From Prinsepia uniflora (Eukaryota > Streptophyta > Magnoliopsida > Rosales > Rosaceae), in NCBI GenBank assembly GCA_032719365.1, contig CM064874.1:34210716-34274715 (forward strand): a stretch of 64,000 nt of DNA. The letters run 5' to 3'. The notes beneath the pieces are model-generated. The model saw only the letters and a program-made list of their open reading frames with translations. It was not told the origin of the DNA and ran no database searches. The translations under genes were made by a program, and so were the position numbers. Positions 11,196-24,428 of this stretch are shown one piece after another (the stretch's first letter is position 1; each line of letters begins with the position of its first letter).

Positions 11196-13803
11196 TGATA
11201 GGGACCTGCCCTGATCCCCCGGGGACCACAAGGGGACGTGCCCTGCTTCTGTCTGACACCCGAACCAAATTTCCAATTTTAACCTTAAAAACTTAAATGC
11301 ATAAATATCCAAAAATAAAGTTACACATACAATCCGAATTCAAAAGATGTCAGACAAGGGATACAGTTCAAGATACAAAATCCGAGCACAACTCTAAGCT
11401 ATCCTGCGGGTAACCTACCCAACAGGGGTTCAGGTGTGCAGTGCAGATCTATGCCTCAACCTCAGGGTCCTCTTCTACCTCAGTAGCACAGCCTGGAAGG
11501 GTCACCAAAACATTAAGGGTGAGTGGGCCGAAACTCAAGTTTATAAAACAGTTAATACTTAAAACATATACTTTTACCCCTCCGTTTTCCAAACATGCAT
11601 GCATAGTATTTAAAACCATAAAATCATATAAGATATCACAAGCAATATAACAACCATAAATATAAAGTAATCATAGCTACTGCACTATACACTCCGATCT
11701 TGACATCCCAGATGTCCGACTTCCCTGACGTCCAATATGGTCACAGTCCCAAGGCTACGCGTGCCACCCGAGGTCTCAAATCCCGAGTCCAACCCCCGAT
11801 CCCAGTTCGGGTACGGCATCCCAGATGCCTAGCGTCCCAGACGCTCGACGTCCCAGACGTCCAATCATATCAATCCTGCTCCTGAGTCATCCTACGGTCC
11901 GGCACCTCCATAAAATGACCCCTCGTAGGCAATGCGCCGTGACCGCTCCGGGGTACCACATCCGGAGGAGACAGTATCACATGGTGGATCTATACAGTGC
12001 AGTACCTAAGATAATCATCGAAGTCCACATGCATATAGATATATAATCCAAAACAGTGTTCAATTTCCACAAAACGGGTCTCAAGCCCAACATCGTAAAA
12101 CGTGGCATAACTGTAAATCGAGGTAATCAAAATCCTTCATTTGATTCACACACATATATATTTATATACGGAAATGAAATCGGGCCCACTCACAGTACGT
12201 TCCCGCTGCGAAACTGCGCGTACGAACTTGTTCCGAGATTAACGTATGATTCCTGTTAGTCCAAAACACATGCAAGGGTCACTATAGGTCCTTAACATTC
12301 ATCCAAAAAGTCCGAAACAGAAACCGGCTCAGGGAAGCCGTCTGAACACGCTTCACGAGACAACTGGCCCTAATTTGACCCACTTAACTATCTCGGATCA
12401 ACTTGGTTATTTTCACTAAAAATGTTCAGAATAATGAGAGGATAAAAAGTCATGTTGATCGTGATCTGAGATAAGCCTCAGCGCGCCCTCACGCGCCGCC
12501 CAAAGTGGCTGCGTGTGAAAGTCACACGCCTGACACTGTAGCTGCTACAGTGTCATCCCCTTCACCCGTTTCTCTGCAATATGGGTCTGCCACCCGCGGC
12601 TTGACCCGGTTAATTACCCTTCAATTCTAGTTCGATTCCTTCAGTTTTTTATCCTAACATGTTCATTAACCATCTAATTAAAGTTCCATGTCCTTAATTA
12701 ACCTCAACAGTTCCATAATCTGACCTACGACCCGTGATCACCCAAACGGGTCGATCACCGCAACTCTCTGGTTTCCAAACCATTATTCAATTAACTTCAC
12801 AGTAAGCGTCCTAAGGCTAAAACGAACCAAAATGAACTATCAATTGGACAAGAAAGTACCTGGAAGTTGTCGTCCCAAGCTCTATAACTTCCCTGAAAAC
12901 AGTGGCCTCAGTCCCAGCTCAACCGTGGCTGGTTCCCTTCGATTTCGATACGGTTGAGTTCCAGTCACTCCCAGAAGACTAAACCAGCCCTTGGTTTGGT
13001 CTAACAAGCTTCAGAAATTAAAATTTGAATTTCCCACCAATTTTTCCAGAGTTTGGTTTTTCACGGTTTCTCTCAATCTTTCAGACCTCCCCTTAGCAGA
13101 AATGAGTTCTCATCTCAATGGCACTCAGTTAAGCTAGCCGTTCCACTCAGAATCCGTGGGAATCCTTCTGATCCCACTGGGAAAATGTCCCCCGCACCGG
13201 TTCGAAACTCAGATTTTAAAAACCACCTGTGGCCTGCACCAAGCTTCATTCCATACTCCACTGCCTTAATACACTTAAACTAATCCCACTGTCCAGTCCA
13301 CTACAGGTTTAAACAATTGGGATTGTTCAGAATCACCACACACGGTGGTGCAGCAAATGTGCCCCACGCTGCTACAGTAACCAGCTGTAAAATGACCAAA
13401 ATGCCCTTCCACTTTCTAGACCCGTAACTTGGTCGTCCGATGTCCGTTTTCAACGTGCCGCCTGTCTACGGACTCAGGGCATCGAGACCTACATAACGGT
13501 CTTCGAATCGTGTAAAACTCAATTGTATTTCAAAAAGTCAACTTTTTCCCCCATTTCGTCCAAATTACGAAAATGCCCCTGGATTTCCGAACATCACAAC
13601 TTCTTCCATGATCGTCCGAATTGGAGGTGCCACCTGTCTATGGACTCGTGACGTCCCGAACTACGTCACGGTCATCGGTCAAAGTCCGTTTGACCCACCA
13701 ATCAAAAAGTCAACAATTTGACCTTACCATTCATAGGGGTAAAAATGTCATTTCATTCAATATTTTACAATATTACAAATCCTCGAATTTCCGGGGTGTT
13801 ACA
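11196..13803 (-). mobile_element. Solo LTR of the Tekay-type gypsy family, minus orientation
   Basis: 2,608 bp bounded by TGATAGGGACC at the left and GGGGTGTTACA at the right, flanked by a perfect 5-bp duplication AATCT (11191-11195, 13804-13808). Reverse-complemented, it begins TGTAACACCCCGGAAATTCG and ends in the same GC-rich terminus as the chromovirus LTRs at 17376 and 24429. No internal region or second LTR is present, so it arose by LTR-LTR recombination. It interrupts copia reverse transcriptase. Confidence 0.93.
11702..11861 (-). repeat. Array of 6-bp-stem, 3-nt-loop mini-hairpins in the solo LTR
   Basis: GACATC-CCA-GATGTC at 11702-11716, GGCATC-CCA-GATGCC at 11815-11829, AGCGTC-CCA-GACGCT at 11831-11845, GACGTC-CCA-GACGTC at 11847-11861. 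Stem bases differ between units but remain fully paired. Confidence 0.85.
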
Positions 13804-13808
13804 AATCT

Positions 13809-14473
13809 AATTCGACGTGGATTGGTTCTTTCCATTTTGGCAAGTCTTATCAACATTGGAATTATTTCAACAATGGAGTAATGTTCGATTTTGTTTCTAG
13901 TTATTATTATTTCGGTAGCTCCCACGAATACATATAATCATCGATAATAATATCATTCTGATTCCCTATCTCACATAAGCATGCATGATTTTCCGAGATC
14001 TCTTTATTCTCGGGAGTGGGTTCCGACGTTGGAGCGTCCCCTAACACCGTCACAGACCCATAATCCAGAATTATCTCATGAGATGGATCAGTTGATATTT
14101 AGAAGGGATTAGATTGTGTCAAATATCCTCTTCTAGGGATAAGAATTCTTTGAACCTATTAGTCTACCTCGTTTCTGAGTAGGGACATATGACTGGTTAG
14201 CGCCATGGTCGTACTTCGTCCCTCTAGGACGACGCGTCCTATTGGGACGTCTAATCTTGCAGACACATTTGTAGCAGGTATATGTAATCTCGTCACTTTG
14301 ACTAGATTAGAGGAACTATCTGGAGTATTATTACTATACTCTGTAAATCTAGGATTCACTGTACTGCATTCTTATTTTGTACGGTTTGGGGATCAAGATG
14401 AGACATAGTGGGGATACTCTACGTCAATTCACATCGTTCTTCTATAACGTTGACGTTCTTACCTCCCCATAAC
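13809..14473 (-). pseudogene. Copia integrase-RT linker fragment
   Basis: The block between two LTR insertions. The minus strand around 14,280-14,200 reads NVSARLDVPIGR, resembling the low-complexity linker before copia reverse transcriptase (typically N-(I/V)-P-A-R-(L/V)-D-V-P). The rest is too decayed to place. It joins 11,190 to 27,381 once the insertions are removed. Confidence 0.55.
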
Positions 14474-16609
14474 TGTAACGACCCATTCCGAATTCCAGGA
14501 TTAGATTAGTGACTAATCAGGATTAGCGAGGTTAATTCGTGATTAGTTGGGCGAAATCAGACGAACGATACAAAATGACCGTTTTGCCCCTGGGCGTGGG
14601 CAAAACATTGACATTTCATTCTGGAGGTCAAACGGACTTTGGCCGATGACCGTGACGTAGTTTAAGACGTCACGAGTTCAGAGACAGGTGGCATGTTTAA
14701 TTCTAACTTTCGAGGAAGAAGTTATGACGTTCGAAAGTTTAAGGGCATTTTGGTAATTTTGGTTAAAAGAGGCAAAATGTTGAATTTTGGACAGGGAGGT
14801 TCGATGGCCGAGGGCCGAGGACCATTACGTAGATCGGGACGATACGAATCCGTAGACAGGCGGCACGTCGAATTCGGACGTTCGACGGCGAAGTTACGGT
14901 TCAAGGAAGTTTCGGGGAACTATTGCGCATTTTACGAAACGACTTAACTTTTGGATTCTAGTGAGCCCTAGATATTTAGTTCCTGCCCAATGGATGAGTG
15001 ACAAGTGTCACCCATCCACAGGCCACCCTTATACATTCATGCATCGACCATTTTCTTCATTTCAAACCCAAAACCCGATCTCATTTCATCCCTTCATCTC
15101 TGTGCAACCCAAACCATTCCCTTCACATGGTTAAACCTGAGTTTAAGGCAGAGAGGGAGACTGAAGACTGAGGGGAGGTTGCAGGACGGCCAGAACCGCC
15201 GTGGACGGCGGCGTAGAGGAGAAACCCGACGAGGTACTCGGTTTAGCCTTTTCCCTTTGATTTTTGATTTGTGACGTTAAGCTTGGTTTTTAGTGATTGC
15301 AATGGGTTTGTTAAGTCACTTAGGAGGTATAGAGAAGGTTTTTGATGGGGTTTAATGGCTGTGAATCCTGGGAACAAAATGAAGGTTTTGAACCGTGAGA
15401 GGGATGATCGTACCGTGGGCTTTGAGTAGGTTTTTGATGTTTAAATTCCTATATTTAGATTCATAGGGATGTAAGCGATATTTTAGGATTGATTAGGATG
15501 GGAATCGGACCAAAACGAGAAGGGAAAACCAGTGGACCGGTCACGCCGGTCCGGTTCGGCTCAAACTAGGTGGACCGGCCGGTTCACCTGAGGAAGGAGA
15601 AAACTGTGCAGGGCGCGTGTAGCCCACGCGCAGTGGCATCTCGGGGTGCGTGTCCCATCTTTTGGGAACGTGTTCAACATGTGAAATCTTCTATTCGATG
15701 TAACGAATATTTTGGGACTGGTTTCATATCGATCGGACACCGTCTCGATAATGTTCGGGGCATCATAAGGTTTAGGATCGAGATTTAAAATAGTTAAAAA
15801 TTCCAGAAAATTATGGGGTTTTAGTGGGAGGTTAATTAAGTAGTTAGTAACCTTCTATTACGATTTGAACTGGTTTGAGAGTCCCGATGACGGTGATTGG
15901 CTCGGGAGAGCCGTATGGCACGCATATCGAGGCGGCAGTTCGGACGATCTGTAAGTGGACCTTGTTTTCTAAATTAGTGCATGCATAAATGTTTATTATA
16001 TGTTTTAAATACTTGTTTGTGATGCCATGAGAGCATTTGGATGTGTGGTTACGTATAGGCACATATTTCGAGGTTTCGACCCTATACGGTGCCTATACGG
16101 TTTTGTATTCCTTTATCAGTTTAAATGAAATGGATTTGGATTTCCAAAGGGGTAAACGCGGGTATAAACCCATTTGGTTTTGTATTGGGCATATGACGCT
16201 ATTGATGACCTACGGGTCTAAATCGTGGTCGTGGAGAGTGCTATGTGCACGACGACCGACGATACGACGCTCGCCTCCGGATTAGGATGTGTTCCTTCCG
16301 GAGAGGTCACGATGCACGATCTGTTGTCGGGTAGCCAATGGAGGCTCGACTTCGGAGTGCTGACGGTTCAGGATATCGATCGGTGATGAGTGCACCATGA
16401 TCTTGTGATGGTCGCCTCGGTTGATACGTTCACGACGACATACAAGGATTGAGGGTGGTCCTGGATGGATGGTTGCACGCATCACTACGATCGGAGTCGT
16501 GAGTAACCCTTAGATATTGGGCACGATGCCCAGCTGATGTCATATGTTCGGGTATGAGACCCAGTTGTTTTACATTGATGATTTCAGGTCAGGGACCCTA
16601 GATGGATTT

Positions 16610-16750
16610 CCAAGTTCATGGCGGTTTATGGGAACCGGCATGAACCCTGGAAAGGTTATTGTGGTACATGACGGTTTATGGGAACCGAGCATGAACCCTT
16701 AAATGAATGTTATAGATCATGACGGTTCAGGGGGACCGGGCATGAATGTT
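16610..16750 (+). repeat. Tandem strong-hairpin array, copy in the solo LTR
   Basis: Three units at ~55-bp spacing, each of the form TTCATG-A/G-CGGTT-loop-AACCG-CATGAA. Same position and design as the arrays near 47,900, 53,000, 59,600 and 63,300. Confidence 0.75.
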
Positions 16751-17375
16751 TATGTTATGTATATATATGTATTCATATACCTTTATGTACTTCTATTATC
16801 TCCTCCGAGGAGGGTCGTTGGCCTGGGTGGACCGCGGAGTAGTCACGGACCACCGACTGAGTGGAGTTGCCCCCCAGTTGGGTTCCTTACTCTTAGGAAG
16901 GCATGGATCGTAACCTCAGGACGGGTCATTGGTCTACGGACATTGACCTTGGACTCTGAGAGACTTGGGTTTGAGACCCCGGGTAGCACGCGCGTGTAGC
17001 TTTGGAAACCGTGACATGATTGGTTGTGTGGATTATATGTATATATGATATATCCTATATGAGATATGAAATATGATGTGTGATGGATACAGGGTTTTGG
17101 GGAGTGGCCCGTTTACATGGTTTTATTATGGTTTGGGCTGAGTCCCGCATGGATTTGGGCAGTGGCCCGAATGGTTGGTTCCTTATGATTCTTTCGGTTA
17201 TGGTTTTGGGCTTAGTTCCCACATATGATTCATTTGGTTAAATGGTTTTCGAATGCATGCATGCTTTTTAGTGAAGGGTACAAATGGCTTCGATAAACTG
17301 TTTTTATAAACTCTTGTTTTGTCCAATCATAGCTTTTAGTGTTTTGACTGCCCTTCAGATTGACAGCGGATGTGG

Positions 17376-19851
17376 TGTAATACCCTGGAAATTCGAGGAT
17401 TTTAATACTGTAATTTAATGTATGAATTGACGTTTTTACCCTTGTGAATGGTATGGCCAAATTGTTGACTTTTTGATTAGTGGGTCAAATGGACTTTAAC
17501 CAATGACCGTGACGTAGTTCGGGACGTCACGAGTCCATAAACAGGTGGCACGTCCAACTCGGACGATCAGAGAAAAAGTTATGGCTATCGGAAGATCAGG
17601 GGCATTACCGTAATTGGGACGTTAGGGGCGAAAATGTTGACTTTTCGTTTGGAAACTAATTTTCACATGACTCAAGGACCGTTAGGTAGGTCTCGGTGTC
17701 CTGAGTTCGTAGACAGGCGGCACGCCGAAATCGGACTTCGTACGAGGAAGTTATGGTCAGAAACGTGAAATCGGGAGGTTCGCGTCTCGGTTATCGTGTC
17801 GAATATTTTATTTTGATATGCTGATTGGAGGACACATGGGGAGTGACAAGTGTCACTCACCCATTGGTTAGATTGGATCAAGCTGCACTAAGCATTTATT
17901 TAGGATTTAGTCTACCTTTTAATCTCAGCCTTTGATCTGAAACCTCCAGATCTAATCTCACCTTTGATCTCATCCATGAGATCTAATCTGGACCGTCCAT
18001 CCCTTTCCCTCCATTTCTATATATTTTCTCACCCGACACCCACACATACTGTCCATTAATCGAACACATCCGCACTACACCCAGTCTCTGTGTCTGTGTG
18101 TTGCTGGACTCACTGGGGAGGACTGAGGCACGGCGGTGAACGGCGGTGGACGGTGGCGAGGTAGGAAAATCCTAAACCCGAAACGGTTTTAAAACTCAGG
18201 ATTTGGAAGCTTGGTTTCCAGCTTGTTTTGTCGAGTTCTATTGACCCTAACCGACTCTCTGGATTGGTAGAAATCTTTAGGACGTGTCTGTGTGGCCAGG
18301 GGTGATCTGAACGGTGGTTAAACGACGACGGGGAACCGGGTCTATTCATCGAGGTAAGCCTTCGATCCTGTCGGTGTTTGTCGATTTTAATTAGCTAGAA
18401 CCCTTTCTGGGATTGAGACGAGCATGTAGGAACAAACTAGAACGAAAATGGTTGAGAATTGAAGAAATGGTGACCAGGTCAGATCGCGGGTCTGATCGAC
18501 CCGAGTTGCAGAGAAACGGGTCGACCCGTCTGAGGACAGAGGTGATGACGTGGCACCCTGCCAGACCTGTCAGGTGACGTGGACCAATCGTGAGCCGACA
18601 CATGTCACATGTCAGTGTTTTTGGTGGGACCACCACTATTCTTTAGGTTTCGACGATCCGGATCCAATGGCGGTGGTTTCGGGTCGATCAGAGATCATTA
18701 AGTTGGTCGAAATGAGGTTTATTTCCTCATGAAGCGCGTTCGGGCGGCTTTTCCGGACCGGTTTCGGTCTAGGGTTTCATGGTTAAACGTTAGGGGTTTG
18801 TATTGACCTTTACGTATACTTTGGATATGACAGGGATTGTACAATTGTACCAGAACGAGGGTATACGTTCAGTTTTCAGCAGGATTGTACTGTGAGTGGG
18901 CCGTTTTCTTAAACCCTTGCGTGCATAAATGTTTTCTGGTTTATTATACATATTCACATGCTAAAAACAAATAATGGTTTTGATGATATGGAAATTATGG
19001 TTATGGCACGTTTCACGGTATTTGGGCTTGAGACCCGTCTAATGAAACTTAAAGATTGGTTGGATTTTATCTATGTATATATATATGCTTTGCATGTGGA
19101 TATCAATAAAATGTATTTGGTACTGCACTGTATAGATCCATTCATGTGATACTGTCTCCTCCGGATGAGGTACCCCGGAGTGGTCACGGACGTCTAGAAC
19201 GTCCAGCGTCTATGACGCTAAGCATCAGGGATGTTGTACCCGAACGAGGTTCGGGGATTGAACTCGGAATTGAGACCCGAGTGGCACGCGTAGCCTTGTG
19301 ATTGTGACCTTATTAGACGTCAGGGACGTCAGACATCGGGGATGTCGGGATTGGAGTGTATAGTGCAGTGGCTAAAATTATGTTATGGTTTTAATTATAT
19401 GCCTTATGGTTCATATTATATGATTGATGGTTTAAAATTCTGATGCATGCATGTTTGGAAAACGAAGGGGTAAAGTATATATTTTACTTACTAAACAATT
19501 TTATAAACTTGAGTTTCGGTCCACTCACCCTTAATGTTTTGGTAACCCCTCCAGGTCGTGATACTGAGGTAGAGGAGGAACCTGAGGCTGAGGCATAGAT
19601 CTACTTCTGCGTACCTGAACCCCTGTTGGGTGGTCTACCAGCATGTTTATTTTAGAGTCGTGCTCGCAACTTGTAATTTTGGATTTCATCCCTTGTCTGA
19701 CATCTGTTTAATTCGGATTTGATGTGTAACTTTAATTTGGTTATTTATGCATTTGATGTTTTGAGGTTAAAATTGGTATGAATTTTGGGTGTCAGACGGG
19801 AGCAGGGCACGTCCCCTTGTGGTCCCTGTGGGATCGGGGCGGGTCCTGTCA
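17376..19851 (+). repeat. Chromovirus 5' LTR
   Basis: 2,476 bp, TGTAATACCCTGG...GGTCCTGTCA. It is 303 bp shorter than the 3' LTR, mainly because a 311-bp segment is missing at 18617 between two CAGTG repeats. Confidence 0.93.
18890..19528 (+). repeat. Inverted-repeat-bounded central LTR domain (chromovirus 5' LTR)
   Basis: The left arm GTGAGTGGGCC (within 18890-18902) pairs with GGTCCACTCAC at 19518-19528, one pair being G-U in RNA. Mini-hairpins lie inside: AGCGTC-TAT-GACGCT (19205-19219), GACGTC-AGG-GACGTC (19316-19330), GACATC-GGG-GATGTC (19332-19346). The 3' LTR has the same arms at 26246-26258 and 26874-26884. Confidence 0.8.
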
Positions 19852-19854
19852 GCT

Positions 19855-19866
19855 TGGTATCAGAGC
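19855..19866 (+). promoter_or_regulatory. Primer binding site, initiator tRNA-Met type
   Basis: TGGTATCAGAGC, complementary to the 3' end of plant initiator tRNA-Met, starts 4 bp after the 5' LTR. Confidence 0.9.
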
Positions 19867-19964
19867 ACTAGGTTGTGGTCAGCATGCTAGACTAGCGATT
19901 AGTACTAGTTACTTTTCGAGTTTAAGGATAATGTTAACTGATCTATGCCTCTTGACAGTTGGTT

Positions 19965-20950
19965 ATGCCTCCTAGGAGAATTCCTCATATACGAACGGAC
20001 GAGGATCTGGAAAGGGAAATGGAATGCGCAAGCATTGAGCGGGCTCAGCGTTTGGGAGCCACACCTTTCAACGGGGGATCGAACCCCGAAGATGCTCATG
20101 ATTGGATCACCAAATGGGAAAGGATCTTCACGGTGATGCACTGCCCTCCGGGCGAACGAGTAACTTTGGCAGCCTTCTTGCTGGAAGGAGGAGCCTACCA
20201 GTGGTGGCACGGCCTTGAAATGTCGGGATGGTCTGTCCATACCACTACTTGGGAATCTTTCCGTTCCCGATTTCTGGACCAGTACTACCCGCGATCATTT
20301 CGCGCGGCACGGGAGGCTGTGTTCCTACGGCTGGAGCAGGGGGATATGTCCGTTGCGGACTACGAGCAGACTTTCGGGAAGCTTTCCCAGTTCGCTGCAT
20401 CATTCGTGAGCACGGAGGAGGACAAATGCCAATGGTTTGAACTTGGACTCCGAGGGGAGATCTGGGCAAGTGTGACTGCTGCTACGCATGCTTCTCTGAG
20501 AGATATGTCGACGCTGCGGTGCGTGTCGAGGCCAGTCTGGCGGCACACCAGACACGACAGCCTTCGGGCGAGGGGCGACGTCAGGATCGCCCACATCGTG
20601 GGCCATCGGGCCAGAAGAACAACAAGGGAGGGGGCTATAGAGGAGCACCCTCATCCTTCAAGGGTCGTGGCTGGTCAGGTCGACGTGGAGGCTCTCAGGG
20701 AAGAGGATTATGATACAACTTTGGGCAGCGTTCATCTTGGAGCTGTGCTTCTGGTGGGCATTCGGACAGGCCAAGGCTAGTAACCTGTTTTGCTTGCGGA
20801 GAAGAGGGCCAATATGCCTGTGATTGCCCGCTGTTGTCCAAGAGCAACGACGCCGGGGGCTCTAGTGTGGTGCAGAGCACGACTTCCCACACTAATGGGG
20901 GTCGCGGTCAGGGAGGTGACCGTGGTGCTGGGCGTGGCGCAGAACGGAGG
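19965..20950 (+). pseudogene. Chromovirus gag
   Basis: The gag start is the ATG of MPPRRIPHIR at 19965. The retrotransposon gag domain follows, with conserved W, YYP and F-x-L-x-QG-x-MSV-x-YE features at residues ~80-145. A frameshift near 20,500 moves the reading frame. In the new frame a TGA lies at 20711-20713, and a basic, Gly/Arg-rich stretch leads to the zinc knuckle at ~20,786-20,827. The knuckle has lost its histidine: CFACGEEGQYACDC shows Gln at the usual His position. The protein would package element RNA in virus-like particles; this copy cannot. Confidence 0.85.
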
Positions 20951-23900
20951 GCCAAGGGCCCAAGTGTTTGCAATGACCCAGCAGCAGGCGAGGACTGCCC
21001 CAGGCGTGGTTACAGGTACACTACATATCTTAAACTTTCTTGTACGTGTGTTGATGGATGCGGGGGCTACACATTCTTTTATTTCGAAGAGTTATGCTGG
21101 TATGCTTGATTGTGTGGTATCAGCCTTAGATTGCGAAATGGGTGTTAGCACCCCGATGGGCATCGTGTACCTTGTGAATCAGGTGATTCGGAGGTGCCCG
21201 GTGAGGATTGAGGATGTGGATTTGCCAGCGGACTTGATCATTCTGGATATCCACGACTTCGATGTAATTCTGGGGATGGATTGGCTATCGGAGCATGGGT
21301 TGCTCATCGATTGCAGTAGTAGGCAAGTGATTCTGCGGAGCCCGGGTTTGCCGAAGGTTATCTTCCAGGGGGATCATGACGGTTCGCCTCCTGAAGTGAT
21401 TTCTTCACTTACTGCTACCAAACTTCTACGGAAGGGATGCCAGGGTTATCTGGCGCATGTCGTGTCGGAACAGGTTGATACTCCGGGTATCGGCGAGATA
21501 CCGGTGGTACGTGAGTTTCCGGATGTATTCCCGGAAGACTTACCTGGATTACCGCCATCGCGGGAGATCGAGTTTACTATTGAACTACTCCCTGGTACCC
21601 GACCTATATCCCAGGCACCATACCGGATGGCGCCGACCGAGTTACGAGAACTCAAAACTCAATTGCATGAGTTGGTGGATTTGGGATACGTCCGACAGAG
21701 TACTTCACCATGGGGAGCACCGGTGTTGTTCGTAAAGAAGAAGGAAGGGAGTCTCTGTTTGTGCATTGACTATCGGCAACTCAAAAAGGTGACACTGAGG
21801 AACCAGTATCCTCTACCCAGGATCGATGACCTTTTTGACCAGTAGCGGGGAGCACAATGCTTTTCGAAGATTGATTTGCGGTCTGGGAATCACCAATTGA
21901 GGATTTAAGAGGAGGATATTCCGAAAACTGCTTTTCGAATCCGTTATGGACACTACGAGTTCCTAGTTATGCCTTTTGGTTTGACGAATGCTCCAGCAGC
22001 ATTCATGGATCTGATGAACCAGATTTTTCGACCCTACTTGGATAAGTTCGTGATTGTGTTCATCGATGATATTTTGGTGTACTCGAGGAGTGCCCGAGCA
22101 CATGAGGAACATCTACGGCTGGTCTTGGAGATGCTGAGACAGAAACAGTTGTACGCCAAGCTGAGCAAGTGCCAGTTTTGGCTAAGCAGTATTGGTTTTC
22201 TGGGACACGTGATATCGACGGATGGGATTAGCGTGGACCCCCGGAAAACAGAAGCGGTGACCAACTGAGCTAGACCGACAACAGTGACCGAGGTGCGAAG
22301 TTTTGTCGGGTTAGCAGGTTACTACCGAAAATTCGTGGAGGGTTTCTCCAAAATCGCTGCACCATTGACTCGTTTGACTCGGAAGGGAGTGAAATTCATT
22401 TGGGACGAGCAATGCGATCGGAGTTTTCAAGAGTTAAAGGATCGATTGACCACTGCACCTATCCTTGCATTGCCGGATGACAGTGGAGAGTTCGTGGTCT
22501 TCAGTGATGCATCACTACATGGTTTGGGTTGCGTGTTGATGCAGACTAGGAAGGTTATCGCCTACGCATCCCGGCAGCTGAAGACTCATGAGTTGAACTA
22601 CCCTACCCATGATTTGGAGTTGGCAGCGGTGGTTCATGCTCTAAAAATCTGGAGACATTATCTTTTCGGCGCAACGTGTCGGATGTACACTGACCACCAG
22701 AGTCTTAAGTACCTATTCACTCAGAACGAGCTTAACATGAGGCAACGGAGATGGTTGGAGCTGCTGAAGGATTATGACTGCACGATTGAGTACCATCCGG
22801 GTAAGGCCAATGTGGTGGCGGATGCACTCAGCAGAAAATCAGCGGGATCAATTGCACACCTGGGGATGGTGTATCTTCCTGTGCTGGTGGAACTCCGGAA
22901 GGCGGGAGTCATTTTGGGTACGGATGAGCATGGAGCTTTGTTGGCCAGCTTCCATGTACGACCTGTACTGATTGATCGGATCATCGAAGCACAACTTCAG
23001 GATTCGATACTCTGTATTTACAGGATTGAGGTCGATGCGCATGGGAGACAGGATTTTACCATCCGTGATGATGGGGCACTTGTGAAGTTGGGCCGTTTGT
23101 GTGTACCTGCAGTGGCAGAGTTACGGGCCGAGATTCTTGAGGAGGCCCATAGTTCGGCATATGCTATGCATCAGGGAGGTACAAAGATGTACCGTACCCT
23201 TTGGAACCATTATTGGTGGCCAGGAATGAAGAAGGATATTGCTGAATTCGCAAGCAAATGCTTAACCTGTCAGCAGGTTAAGGCTGAACGGCAGAGACCA
23301 TATGGGGCTATGTAGCCACTTTCGATTCCCGAGTGGAAGTGGGATCACATCACCATGGACTTCGTCTTAAAGTTACCAAGGACTCAGAGTGGAGTTGACA
23401 GAGTATGGGTGATTGTGGACCGGTTAGCCAAGTCAGCCCATTTTCTGCCAGTTCAGGAGACTTATAAACCTAACCGACCGGCTCAATTGTTTGTGAAGGA
23501 AATCATACGATTGCATGGTACGCTGGAATCGATCGTGTTTGATTGTGATCCGCGTTTCACTTCCAGGTTCTGGCGGAGTTTGCAAACTACTTTGGGGACA
23601 ACCCTACGTTTCAGTACTACTTTCCATCCTCAGACCGATGGACAGTCTGAAAGAACCATTCAGACCCTGGAAGACATGATGAGGTCTTGTGTACTACAGT
23701 TTCAGGATTCATGGGATACTCATTTTCCATTGATGGAATTCGCTTACAACAACAGCTATCAGACAAGCATCGGGATGGCACCCTATGAGGCACTGTATGG
23801 TCAACAGTGCAGGACACCTATCTGCTGGATAGAGATAGGGGAGCGAGCGGCGGTAGGGCCAGAATTGATGGACTTGACCCTGGAAAATGTTCGGGTCATC

Positions 23901-24394
23901 AAGGAGAGATTAAAGGCGGCACAAGATCGCCAAAAGAGTTATGCCAATCGACGGATTCGAGACTTGGAATTTGAAGTGGGAGATTTTGTCTTCCTGAAGT
24001 TATCTCCGTGGAAAGGGATTATCCGCTTTGGTCGACGGGGGAAACTGAGTCCGCGTTTTATCGGACCATATGAGATCCTGGAGAGGATTGGCAGGGTTGC
24101 TTACAGATTGGCACTACCTCCAGAACTTAACGAGTTCACGATGTTTTCCACATATCGATGCTACGGAAGTACGTACATGATGCTTCGCATGTACTAGGGG
24201 AACAACCTGTCGAACTACGGGAGGATTTGAACTTCGAAGAACAACCAGTACAGATCTTGGATCGAAAGGACAAGGTACTACGTTGGAAGACGATCCCTCT
24301 CGTGAAGATTCTCTGGAGAAACCAGAATGTGGAAGAAGCCACATGGGGGCCTGAGGCTCAGATGCGAGAAAAATTTCCTTATTTGTTTCTTTGA
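20950..24394 (+). pseudogene. Chromovirus pol: protease, RT, RNase H, integrase, chromodomain
   Basis: The frame changes again between about 20,935 and 20,975. Protease has an Asp-Ala-Gly active site at 21057-21065 where Asp-Ser/Thr-Gly is usual. RT spans ~21,480-22,270 with FIDD at 22059-22070. RNase H spans ~22,420-22,860 with its first Asp at 22506-22508. Integrase spans ~23,120-24,100 with an HHCC finger and D-D-E residues. The chromodomain, ~24,222-24,390, would bind modified histone tails and direct insertion into heterochromatin (family knowledge). Stops are TAG 21843-21845, TAA 21906-21908, TGA 22266-22268 and TAG 23313-23315. A one-base frameshift lies at ~24,140 before the chromodomain. 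Most stops are one transition from Gln or Trp codons, consistent with decay of methylated cytosines. Confidence 0.93.
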
Positions 24395-24417
24395 AATTTC
24401 GGGACGAAATTTCTTAA

Positions 24418-24428
24418 TGGGGGAAGGT
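24418..24428 (+). promoter_or_regulatory. Polypurine tract of the chromovirus
   Basis: GGGGGAAGG directly before the 3' LTR start at 24429; the usual plus-strand primer position. Confidence 0.85.

Noticed and set aside
19500..19600. Short acidic reading frame in the chromovirus LTR ending EVEEEPEAEA, with a related one in the solo LTR at ~11,450
   Set aside because: Under 50 codons, overlaps the conserved inverted-repeat arm, and the two copies differ by about as many amino-acid-changing as silent bases. No evidence it is translated.
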